Source: an uncultured Lachnospiraceae bacterium
GTDB lineage: Bacteria > Bacillota > Clostridia > Lachnospirales > Lachnospiraceae
Assembly (NCBI GenBank): GCA_947630805.1
Contig: CANRIV010000001.1
Location: forward strand, 1 to 64,000
Length of the DNA stretch: 64,000 bases
Reading direction: 5' to 3'
Shown one piece after another: positions 27,264 to 34,444 of this stretch. Each line of letters opens with the position of its first letter. Position 1 is the stretch's first letter. The position numbers and the translations under genes were made by a program. The notes under the pieces are model-generated. The model was not told where the DNA came from, did not search any database, and saw only the letters and a list, made by a program, of their open reading frames with translations.

Positions 27264-27317
27264 AAAAGGTGCCCAAAGGTTTACATTCACAGTAATTGTT
27301 AAACTTAGGGCGCCTTT
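27264..27317 (+). terminator. Stem-loop after the giant surface gene, possible terminator
   Basis: AAAAGGTGCCC (27264-27274) pairs with GGGCGCCTTT (27308-27317), with an inner pairing GTTTA/TAAAC (27279-27283 and 27300-27304). It lies just after the stop at 27258. The following T-run is poor (TTTGATTAT), so termination is plausible but not certain. Confidence 0.45.
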
Positions 27318-27414
27318 GATTATAAAAAAGCAAGTTTGTTTCAAAGAAATGGATAAAATTGTTTATCTGCCCGATATGAGGTCTTCTGATAAATGATATG
27401 GAATGGAGAATGAT

Positions 27415-29565
27415 ATGAAAAAACGAAATAAAGCATGGAACAAAACAGCCATTCAAATTTTAATGACAGGAATATGTTTTTTGTCTGTAATGTTCTTTTT
27501 TTCTCATGCTGTGCATGCTTCGCCCAGCGGGAAAGTAAAGAGTATAAAGATTACAAATGTAAAAGGGAAAAAAATTACAATACAAAAGGGAAAAGAAAAA
27601 ACACTAAAAATTAAAGTGAAAACAAAGGGGAAAAAAGTATCTGAAAAGTATACTTTTCAATCCGGCAATCCAAAAATTGTTAAGGCAAAAAAGAAAGGGA
27701 AAAATATAAGAATTATTGCAAAAAAAGCCGGAAAAACCAAAATTACAATAACCGCAAAGGCAGATAAGGCAAAGAAGTTTGTGTTGACGGTTAAAGTAAT
27801 AAAAGCATCTTCCAAGAAGCAAGACAATCTGATAAATAATAACAAAAATGAGAGTGCGGAGAAAGAAAATCAAAATAAGGAAATTCAGAATAATACAGGC
27901 GCGCAGAATAATAATGCAGGCTCAGGGGAAAAAAATATTTTAAAAATCAATTCATTGAAAGTTCTCAACGGATATTCTATTCAGGTAGAGTTATCTCAGG
28001 AAAGACAATTAGAAACATCTGATTTTACAGTTATGACTAAAAAATATGATTATGGCGCATACAATCGCAACTGTAAGATTGAGAGTGTAATATCGCAGGA
28101 TAAAAAAACTTATTTGCTGCTTTTGGATTCCGCCAGTGAAATTGATTCAGGAAATATGATAAGACTCTGTGTTGACATCAAAGATGGCAATACGATTGCA
28201 GCGGAATCCAGATATTCTTGTACCATTTTAAATACCAATCATGCTGTTGCTTTTTCTCTTAAGGTAAATGAAACATTGAAAGAAACTATAGAAATTCAGG
28301 GAGAAGGCTATTGCAGTATAAAAGATACCATTGGATTTCCAAAGGGGATAAAAGCGGTAATTTCAAAAGATTATACCAAAGTAAAAATAGAAGGAATCCC
28401 TGTGGAAGAAGGTGTTTTTGAGGCTGTATTACTCTTAGAAGATGAGTTGGGAAATGTTAGTACGGATAGAATATTATTTGTTGTAGGGTCTGAAGATAAG
28501 CTAATGGCCGGTATTATGCCGGTGGAAAAATATCTCAGTTCGGACAGCCCGGTCTGGATGTATGAATATATCACTGTATCTGGTGGAAGCGGCGACCTGC
28601 GCTATGAAATTGTGGGAGATTCTTATGGATTGAATCTTTATGGAAGAAATATTAACGGTTACATAAATCAGGCCGGAGTATATCATCTGGAAATTAAAAT
28701 CACAGATCGAAAAGATGAAAAACGTTCTGTTGTAGTTCCTTTTGATTTCACTGTGAAATCTATGAAAAAGGTGTCGGGTCGGATTACGGATGCAGAAGGA
28801 AATATAATAAGCGGAGCGCAAGTCGGTTTTTATAACAAAAATTCAAATATTGCGGATAGTCTGCAAGCAACGGTCCTAACAGATGCTCAGGGAAACTATT
28901 ATGCAGAAGTTCCGGAAGGACTTTATGATGTGAGCGCAGAAATGGGTAATATACGAAGATATCTGTATGCAAAACAAATATCATATGACTTGGAAAATAT
29001 GAATATTTCTCTGCCGTTATATCCAATCACAATCTTGTCTGAAGATGCTAGTGTTACTCCGGATATGTTTGGACAATGGTATGATTCCAATGAAAATAAT
29101 GTGGGAAACGGTAATATCATTTACTTAAAGCAGGGCCATTATAAATTATATACAGAAGGCAAAATTTTTCGGGGAAGCTTTCAGGCAACAATAGAGATAG
29201 AAGTGAAAGAATCTGCATCTGTTTGTGCACAGATAAAAACAGAACGCACCGAAATCGAAGGCGTAATCACTGCGGGAAAAGAAACAGAAATCCCATTAAA
29301 CACTAAAGAACAGTATTATCAGTTTATTCCGGAAAAGAGTGGCAAATACACATTTAATTCAACCGGATATTATGATACTTGCGCATGGCTGTATGACGCA
29401 ACTGGACTTTTGCTGACGCAGGATGACGACAGCGGTGCAGATAAAAATTTTAGTTTTGTTTATGATTGTGTTGCCGGACAAACTTATTATTTTGCAATAA
29501 AAAGTTACTCCGGAGAAATTACAGCTGTTATATCGATTGAAGAAGCGATGGCAAACAAAGAATAA
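27415..29565 (+). CDS. Secreted multidomain Ig-like protein
   Basis: 716 residues. Signal peptide at ~1-36 (hydrophobic core ILMTGICFLSVMFFF, cut near VHA-SP). A very Lys-rich Big2-like bacterial Ig domain follows (~40-130), then an Asn/Lys/Glu linker (~135-170), beta-rich domains, a carboxypeptidase regulatory-like domain (~450-540, SGRITDAEGNIISGAQVGFY) and a C-terminal pre-peptidase C-like beta domain (~620-705, with LYDATGLLLTQDDDSG). No enzyme motif and no anchor motif are seen; the cationic Ig domain may hold it to the wall. The start at 27415 is preferred over an ATG at 27403, since GGAG is six bases upstream. It follows the pilus operon, but across a possible terminator. Confidence 0.8.
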   Translation: MKKRNKAWNKTAIQILMTGICFLSVMFFFSHAVHASPSGKVKSIKITNVKGKKITIQKGKEKTLKIKVKTKGKKVSEKYTFQSGNPKIVKAKKKGKNIRIIAKKAGKTKITITAKADKAKKFVLTVKVIKASSKKQDNLINNNKNESAEKENQNKEIQNNTGAQNNNAGSGEKNILKINSLKVLNGYSIQVELSQERQLETSDFTVMTKKYDYGAYNRNCKIESVISQDKKTYLLLLDSASEIDSGNMIRLCVDIKDGNTIAAESRYSCTILNTNHAVAFSLKVNETLKETIEIQGEGYCSIKDTIGFPKGIKAVISKDYTKVKIEGIPVEEGVFEAVLLLEDELGNVSTDRILFVVGSEDKLMAGIMPVEKYLSSDSPVWMYEYITVSGGSGDLRYEIVGDSYGLNLYGRNINGYINQAGVYHLEIKITDRKDEKRSVVVPFDFTVKSMKKVSGRITDAEGNIISGAQVGFYNKNSNIADSLQATVLTDAQGNYYAEVPEGLYDVSAEMGNIRRYLYAKQISYDLENMNISLPLYPITILSEDASVTPDMFGQWYDSNENNVGNGNIIYLKQGHYKLYTEGKIFRGSFQATIEIEVKESASVCAQIKTERTEIEGVITAGKETEIPLNTKEQYYQFIPEKSGKYTFNSTGYYDTCAWLYDATGLLLTQDDDSGADKNFSFVYDCVAGQTYYFAIKSYSGEITAVISIEEAMANKE

Positions 29566-29674
29566 ATAAGAAAAAGAATAGGGAGCATTATGTAGAGATG
29601 GACAAAAGGAGGTGACAATTAGAACGGTTTGAGCAGATGCTTCCTGTCAATATAAAATATGAAGGAGAAAGATT

Positions 29675-30961
29675 ATGATAAAAAAATTAGGATTAATAGC
29701 AGCGTCTCTTGTCATGATGCTGGCTGCAGGAATTACGGTGTATGGAAATGAGTATGATTTAAACCAGGATGTAACATATCTTTTTGTACAGGGAATTGAT
29801 TATAATTCTATATATCGGGAAGAGAGTGTGTCTGGAGTAAATTATGATGCGGCAACGAATACGCTCACAGTGGAAAACTGTAATATTAATGATACAAAAC
29901 AGGAACATTTTATTAGTTATGAAGGACGGATTCCTTTAAATATTGTTTTTAAAGGAACAAATAATTTCAAAACTCTGACATCAAAAAGAGATGATGGCAC
30001 AGAATACGCAAATACAGGATTTATATATTCCTGGGGCATAGATAATACGGACAATGCAGATATCAATATTTCCGGGGACGGAATCATCAACTTGGAAAAC
30101 TATGAAAATATTGTGGGGACCAGTTCCACAGATTTCTTTAGTGATATATTCATCAGTGGAGTAACTATCAATGCAAATAGTGGATACTTCAGTACTTACT
30201 GTGGAAATATAAACATTGATAATGCGGTAATCCGAATCCGGGAGAACCAGCATATAACTAGTCCGCTTGCAATGCTGAATGCCGGTGAAAATGCTTATAT
30301 GCCGGAAGATACAGATGGCAATGGAACAATCAGTATTCGTAATTCTATAGTGGAAATAAAGGAAGGAAAAAATACTTCCGGCAAATGGGACTGGTTGGTT
30401 AGATGTAAGAGGTTGAATGTGTCCGGCGGCAATATCTATGCAGGAAAAGAAAATGCAGAAAACAGTTATACGGCAGAAACCCTGCTCAGCGGAAAGACAT
30501 ATGCGTTTGAACAGGAATTAACTTATTATACACCGGAAACATTGGGTTATTTTCTGATTACGCCGGAAATACTACATCTGACACAGAGCGGGAATACGCA
30601 AAATAATAACAGCAGTAATGTAAACAGCAATGAGAATAAAAATCAGACAAACACGGGAACGGGTACTGCCTCTAAACTAGGAAAAGTGACCTCACTCAAA
30701 GCAAAAAATGTAAAAGGCAAAAAAGTAAAGCTTACATGGAAAAAAATAGCGGCAGCCACAGGATATCAGGTAATGTATGGACAAAATAAGAAGATGTCCA
30801 AGGGAAAGAAAACAACCAAAGTAAAAAAAGCGACAAAGCAGATAAAGAAATTGAAAAAAAATAAAACGTATTATTTTAAGGTAAGAGCATACAGGGTATC
30901 CCAAGGCAGTACGACATATGGAGCATGGAGTGCTGTAAAGAAGGTTAAGATTAAAAAATAA
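29675..30961 (+). CDS. Secreted beta-helix-like protein with C-terminal cationic fn3 domain
   Basis: 428 residues. Signal peptide ~1-24 (LIAASLVMMLAAGITVYG). Residues ~30-290 have short repeating beta strands with Asn and Ile ladders (ADINISGDGIINLEN, SDIFISGVTINANSG), suggestive of a right-handed beta helix such as polysaccharide-binding or lyase-like folds, but no catalytic motif is clear. An Asn/Thr/Ser linker (~305-325) leads to a Lys-rich fibronectin III-like domain (~330-428) closely related to the ends of the three large secreted proteins at 44017-53048. GGAG precedes the start. The upstream 109 bases carry an unexplained perfect Shine-Dalgarno sequence. Confidence 0.78.
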   Translation: MIKKLGLIAASLVMMLAAGITVYGNEYDLNQDVTYLFVQGIDYNSIYREESVSGVNYDAATNTLTVENCNINDTKQEHFISYEGRIPLNIVFKGTNNFKTLTSKRDDGTEYANTGFIYSWGIDNTDNADINISGDGIINLENYENIVGTSSTDFFSDIFISGVTINANSGYFSTYCGNINIDNAVIRIRENQHITSPLAMLNAGENAYMPEDTDGNGTISIRNSIVEIKEGKNTSGKWDWLVRCKRLNVSGGNIYAGKENAENSYTAETLLSGKTYAFEQELTYYTPETLGYFLITPEILHLTQSGNTQNNNSSNVNSNENKNQTNTGTGTASKLGKVTSLKAKNVKGKKVKLTWKKIAAATGYQVMYGQNKKMSKGKKTTKVKKATKQIKKLKKNKTYYFKVRAYRVSQGSTTYGAWSAVKKVKIKK

Positions 30962-30978
30962 CAGGTCGATAAACTGAA

Positions 30979-31018
30979 AAACCTCCCGAAAAAATCAAAG
31001 ATAATTTTCGGGAGGTTT
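30979..31018. terminator. Bidirectional intrinsic terminator
   Basis: A 14-bp perfect stem (30979-30992 with 31005-31018) and a 12-base loop between the rightward secreted-protein gene and the leftward tRNA. Leftward the stem runs into TTTTT, a good terminator for the tRNA; rightward the tail is TTTCAATTTATT, weaker but usable. Confidence 0.85.
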
Positions 31019-31030
31019 CAATTTATTGAG

Positions 31031-31102
31031 CAGCTCGTACGAGAATTGAACTCGTGATTCCGCCTTGAGAGGGCGGCGTCTTAACCACTTGACCAACGAG
31101 CC
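31031..31102 (-). tRNA. tRNA-Glu (anticodon CUC)
   Basis: On the complementary strand the full cloverleaf can be drawn: acceptor GGCTCGT/ACGAGCT (first pair G-U), D stem GTC/GAC, anticodon stem CCGCC/GGCGG with loop CTCTCAA (anticodon CTC at 34-36), and T stem ACGAG/CTCGT with loop TTCAATT. The discriminator base is G and the CCA end is not encoded. It reads GAG codons. It has its own promoter at 31122-31149 and the terminator at 30979-31018. Confidence 0.92.
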
Positions 31103-31121
31103 TAAAAAATGTTACTGTATT

Positions 31122-31149
31122 ATTATATCAATAAAGGGAATTTTTGCAA
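31122..31149 (-). promoter_or_regulatory. Promoter of tRNA-Glu
   Basis: Read leftward: TTGCAA (31149-31144), 16-base spacer, TATAAT (31127-31122), placing the start about 10-12 bases before the tRNA. It lies inside the leader region of the rightward dehydrogenase gene. Confidence 0.65.
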
Positions 31150-31178
31150 GAAGTTTTTTGAAAGGTTATAAATTTACA

Positions 31179-31997
31179 ATGAATTGGTTATATGGAAAGA
31201 CAATTTTAATTACCGGAGCATCATCAGGATTAGGAAGAGCTCTAACGGTACAGCTGATAAGAGAATATAACTGTAAAGTCATAGGGGTCGGTCAGTCAGA
31301 GCCGAAAATGAAAAGCATTATCGACGAACTTTCTTATTTAAGAGATGCGTTTTCCTACAGTATTTTTGACGTCAGTGTGGAAGAAAACTGGGAAAAGTTT
31401 GCCTGGGAACTGGAAAATGAAGAAAAGGAAGTGGACATCCTGATTAATAACGCAGGTATGTTGCCTCCTTTCGATAAATCACAGAATTATAGTGAAGAGC
31501 AGATAGCGCGGTGTATGGCAGTCAATTTTCACAGTTGCCGATACAGTATCCGGGCAATGCTTCCGACTTTAAGAAAATCTACAATGTCCGGAATTATCAA
31601 TATTACCAGTGCGCAAGTATTAGCACCGCTTGTGGGAATGAGTATTTACAGTGCATCTAAAGCAGCGCTGAAAGCATATACAGAAACGCTGATTGAGGAA
31701 TTGGGAAGAGAGATGTATGTAGGATATGTCTGCCCCGGCTTTATCCGTACGGACATCCTGCGCAATCAGTATGTACAGTCAGACAGTCGGCTAATGAGAA
31801 TGATATCCGGTAGTGTGGACCGTATGGCTTCTAAGATTATTAAAAAAATAGGAAAGCAGAAAGCACGGATTATTGTGGGAAAAGATGCCAAAGTTATGAA
31901 TTTTACGGCAAAATTTTTTCCGGTGCTGGGGCTTAAATTTTATGAACAGATTATAAAAGTATCTAAGATAAAAATGTTTGAAAATGTCAGCAGATAA
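31179..31997 (+). CDS. Short-chain dehydrogenase/reductase
   Basis: 272 residues, NAD(P)-dependent oxidoreductase of the classical SDR type, cytosolic. The Rossmann motif TGASSGLG is near residue 11-18, NNAG follows the fourth strand, the catalytic Ser is in NITSAQV, and YSASKAALK carries the catalytic Tyr and Lys. The PG motif and CPGFIRTDIL after strand six are also typical. The substrate cannot be deduced. The open frame extends upstream into the tRNA, so the start is taken at MNWLYGK, right before the first strand; its ribosome site (GAAAGG, 13 bases away) is poor. It stands alone between the tRNA and the rimP promoter. Confidence 0.85.
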   Translation: MNWLYGKTILITGASSGLGRALTVQLIREYNCKVIGVGQSEPKMKSIIDELSYLRDAFSYSIFDVSVEENWEKFAWELENEEKEVDILINNAGMLPPFDKSQNYSEEQIARCMAVNFHSCRYSIRAMLPTLRKSTMSGIINITSAQVLAPLVGMSIYSASKAALKAYTETLIEELGREMYVGYVCPGFIRTDILRNQYVQSDSRLMRMISGSVDRMASKIIKKIGKQKARIIVGKDAKVMNFTAKFFPVLGLKFYEQIIKVSKIKMFENVSR

Positions 31998-32042
31998 ATA
32001 AAACAGCCGGAAACTTAAATTCCATAGTTTGGAAAATGGCAG

Positions 32043-32071
32043 TTGACAACATGAAAATAAAGTAATATACT
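32043..32071 (+). promoter_or_regulatory. Promoter of the rimP-nusA-infB operon
   Basis: TTGACA (32043-32048), exact 17-base spacer, TATACT (32066-32071): a near-consensus sigma-A promoter. The start would be near 32078, giving a leader of about 70 bases that contains the hairpin at 32103-32125. Confidence 0.85.
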
Positions 32072-32102
32072 TTTATTCGTAAATATTGACTGAAACGAAA
32101 AG

Positions 32103-32128
32103 GAGCGAGCCGCAAAGGGTCGCTCTTT
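32103..32128 (+). promoter_or_regulatory. Leader hairpin before rimP, possible attenuator
   Basis: GAGCGA (32103-32108) pairs with TCGCTC (32120-32125), with CC/GG pairing inside, followed by TTTCTT. It resembles a weak intrinsic terminator in the leader of an operon that encodes NusA, a termination factor, so attenuation feedback is possible. Confidence 0.5.
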
Positions 32129-32150
32129 CTTATGTGAATGGGAGGTCTAA

Positions 32151-32618
32151 GTGTCAAGAAGAGAAGAATATGAATCGAAGACAGAGTTTCTGATACAACC
32201 GATTGTAGACGCAAAAGGATATGAATTGGTTGATGTGGAATATGTCAAAGAGGGGAGTAACTGGTATTTGAGAGCTTATGTAGATAAGCCGGGAGGTATC
32301 ACAATCAATGATTTAGAATCTGTCAGCAGAGAGCTTAGCGATAAGCTGGACGAGGAGGATTTTATACAGGATGCGTACATCTTGGAGGTTAGTTCTCCGG
32401 GGCTGGATCGTCCATTAAAAAAGGATAAGGATTTTGACCGAAGTATCGGAGAAGAGGTTGAAATTCATCTGTATCGTGCAGTGGATGGTAATAAACAGTA
32501 TGTAGGACTGCTAAAGTCTTATAATAAAGAAACAATTACCATAGAAAATCAGGATGGTAATGAAATAAATTTTGACAGGGTAAATATTTCCCTGATTAGA
32601 TTGACAGTGGATTTTTAG
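32151..32618 (+). CDS. rimP: Ribosome maturation factor RimP
   Basis: 155 residues, cytosolic assembly factor for the 30S subunit. RimP hallmarks are visible: an N-terminal alpha/beta domain with GYELVDVEYVKEG and LRAYVDKPGGITINDL, then LEVSSPGLDRPL in the middle, and a small SH3-like beta domain at the C-terminus. The start codon is GTG with GGAGG eight bases upstream. It is first in the classic Firmicute order before nusA, 15 bases apart. Confidence 0.96.
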   Translation: MSRREEYESKTEFLIQPIVDAKGYELVDVEYVKEGSNWYLRAYVDKPGGITINDLESVSRELSDKLDEEDFIQDAYILEVSSPGLDRPLKKDKDFDRSIGEEVEIHLYRAVDGNKQYVGLLKSYNKETITIENQDGNEINFDRVNISLIRLTVDF

Positions 32619-32633
32619 GAGGAGATTGAAAAA

Positions 32634-33839
32634 ATGAACAAAGAATTGATTGAAGCGCTGGAAATATTGGAAAAAGAAAAAGATATCAGTAAAGAGTCAT
32701 TATTTGAAGCGATTGAAAGTAATTTAGTAGTAGCGTATAAAAATAATTTTAACAAAGCAGATAATGTGAAAGTAACCATGGACCGTGAGACGGGAGATTT
32801 TCACATTTATGCTCAAAAAAATGTTGTAGAAGAGGTAACAAATCCGGTATCTGAGATTTCTCTGGAAGATGCCAGAACATTAGATGGAACACATGAGGTT
32901 GGAGATGTTGTAAATATTGAAATTCAGTCAAAAGATTTCGGACGGATTGCCACACAGAGCGCCAAGAATGGTATTCTTCAGAAAATCCGGGAAGAAGAGC
33001 GGAAAAGCCTTTATGAGCAATATTATGAAAAGCAGAATGATATTGTTACCGGAATTGTACAGAGAATCAATGGTAAAAATATCAGTATTAATCTGGGCAA
33101 AGTAGATACTGTTCTGATGGAAAAGGAGCAGGCAAAGGGAGAGTTCTTCAGACCTACAGAGAGAATTAAGCTTTATATTACCGAGATAAAGGATAATGGA
33201 AGAGGTCCGAGAATCAGCGTTTCCAGAACACATCCGGGACTGGTAAAGCGGTTGTTTGAACAGGAAGTGGCAGAAATTCAGGATGGAACAGTAGAGATAA
33301 AGAGCATTGCAAGAGAAGCGGGCTCCAGAACAAAAATGGCCGTGTGGTCTAATAATGAGGATGTAGATGCAGTGGGAGCCTGTGTCGGTGTGAATGGTGC
33401 AAGAGTAAATGCTGTAGTAGACGAACTGCAGAATGAAAAAATTGATATTGTCAACTGGAGCGACAATCCGGCTATTTTAATTGAAAATGCACTGGCGCCA
33501 TCCAAGGTTGTATCAGTGCTTGCAGATCCGGATAATAAAGAAGCGTTAGTCGTTGTGCCAGATTCCCAGCTGTCCCTTGCCATTGGCAAAGAAGGGCAAA
33601 ATGCCAGACTTGCAGCAAGACTTACAGGATTTAAAGTGGATATAAAAAGCGAGTCTCAGGCAAAAGAAGAAGGAATCCAGTATGTATTCAATGAGGAAGA
33701 TTACTATGCTGAGGAATACTACGACGATGAATATTACGATGACGAGTATTATGACGACGAATATTATGATGATGAATATGATGCGGAGTATGATGAATCC
33801 AAAGAACAGAAAGACGAGGCGGAGGATTCGGAAAAATAA
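32634..33839 (+). CDS. nusA: Transcription termination/antitermination factor NusA
   Basis: 401 residues. Binds RNA polymerase and nascent RNA to influence pausing and termination. Domains: N-terminal polymerase-binding region (~1-130), S1 (~135-200, IVTGIVQRINGKNISINLG), KH1 (~230-280, GACVGVNGARV) and KH2 (~300-345, LAIGKEGQNARLAARLTGFK). The core matches the usual ~350-370 residues of Firmicute NusA. The extra C-terminal tail (~350-401) is acidic and tyrosine-rich, with four EYYDD units and then a Lys/Glu end. GGAGGAG precedes the start. Second gene of the operon. Confidence 0.97.
   Translation: MNKELIEALEILEKEKDISKESLFEAIESNLVVAYKNNFNKADNVKVTMDRETGDFHIYAQKNVVEEVTNPVSEISLEDARTLDGTHEVGDVVNIEIQSKDFGRIATQSAKNGILQKIREEERKSLYEQYYEKQNDIVTGIVQRINGKNISINLGKVDTVLMEKEQAKGEFFRPTERIKLYITEIKDNGRGPRISVSRTHPGLVKRLFEQEVAEIQDGTVEIKSIAREAGSRTKMAVWSNNEDVDAVGACVGVNGARVNAVVDELQNEKIDIVNWSDNPAILIENALAPSKVVSVLADPDNKEALVVVPDSQLSLAIGKEGQNARLAARLTGFKVDIKSESQAKEEGIQYVFNEEDYYAEEYYDDEYYDDEYYDDEYYDDEYDAEYDESKEQKDEAEDSEK
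33714..33773 (+). repeat. nusA: 15-bp repeat coding EYYDD in the nusA tail
   Basis: Four 15-bp units each encode Glu-Tyr-Tyr-Asp-Asp. The codons differ between units (TAC TAC, TAT TAC, TAT TAT; GAC GAT, GAT GAC, GAC GAC, GAT GAT), so the peptide repeat is kept while the DNA has diverged. Confidence 0.85.
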
Positions 33840-33856
33840 TCAGGAGATGATAGACG

Positions 33857-34135
33857 ATGGGACAGATTAGAAAAATTCCAAAACGAACATGCACCGGGTG
33901 CAGACAGGAAAAAAATAAAAAAGATCTGATTCGTGTTGTAAGAGATAAGGAAGGAAATGTTTTTGTAGATAAGACCGGCAGACAGAATGGACGTGGGGCT
34001 TACATATGTCCGAATAAAAATTGTCTGGAAAAAGCGGTGAAAAATAAAGGTCTGGAAAGAACATTGAAACTTGACAGCATAGAACAGCGTGTGTATGAGC
34101 AGTTGATGGAAGAAGTAGGAGAAATCAATGAATAA
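33857..34135 (+). CDS. ylxR: YlxR/RnpM family RNA-binding protein (DUF448)
   Basis: 92 residues. Small nucleic-acid-binding protein with the family signature RTCTGCRQEKNKKDLIRVV and the later GRGAYICPNKNCLEKA. In Bacillus the homologue has been linked to RNase P modulation (RnpM). It sits between nusA and the L7Ae-like gene as in nearly all Firmicutes, and its end overlaps the next start by 8 bases, suggesting coupled translation. Confidence 0.94.
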   Translation: MGQIRKIPKRTCTGCRQEKNKKDLIRVVRDKEGNVFVDKTGRQNGRGAYICPNKNCLEKAVKNKGLERTLKLDSIEQRVYEQLMEEVGEINE

Positions 34136-34430
34136 AATTTTTTCCATGATGGGACTTGCAACCAAAGCAGGGAAGACAGTATCGGGAGAATTTTCTGTGG
34201 AAAAGGCAATCAGAGAAAACAAAGCAAAACTGGTTGTGGTTTCCCGGGAAGCTTCTGAGAATACAAAAAAACTGTTCCTCAATAAATGCGCCTATTACAA
34301 AATCCCTGTGTACATTTATGGAACAAAAAAAGAGTTAGGATGTTGCACCGGCAAAGCGGAGCGGGCATCCGTAGCAATTTTGGAAGAGGGATTTAGTAAA
34401 TCAATCATAAATATGTTAGATAATAAATAA
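34128..34430 (+). CDS. ylxQ: YlxQ, L7Ae-family RNA-binding protein
   Basis: 100 residues of the L7Ae/L30e/S12e/Gadd45 fold, expected to bind kink-turn RNA. Family features: [20 protein letters not shown] near the start, [14 protein letters not shown] in the middle and the hydrophobic [11 protein letters not shown] strand. Its precise target is not settled for the YlxQ subgroup. Overlaps ylxR and precedes infB by 14 bases in the standard order. Confidence 0.93.
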   Translation: MNKIFSMMGLATKAGKTVSGEFSVEKAIRENKAKLVVVSREASENTKKLFLNKCAYYKIPVYIYGTKKELGCCTGKAERASVAILEEGFSKSIINMLDNK

Positions 34431-34444
34431 GCGGAGGTAGTCAA

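Noticed and set aside
31065-31178. N-terminal extension of the dehydrogenase
   Set aside because: It runs through the tRNA-Glu gene and its promoter, and the Rossmann fold begins just after the later ATG at 31179.
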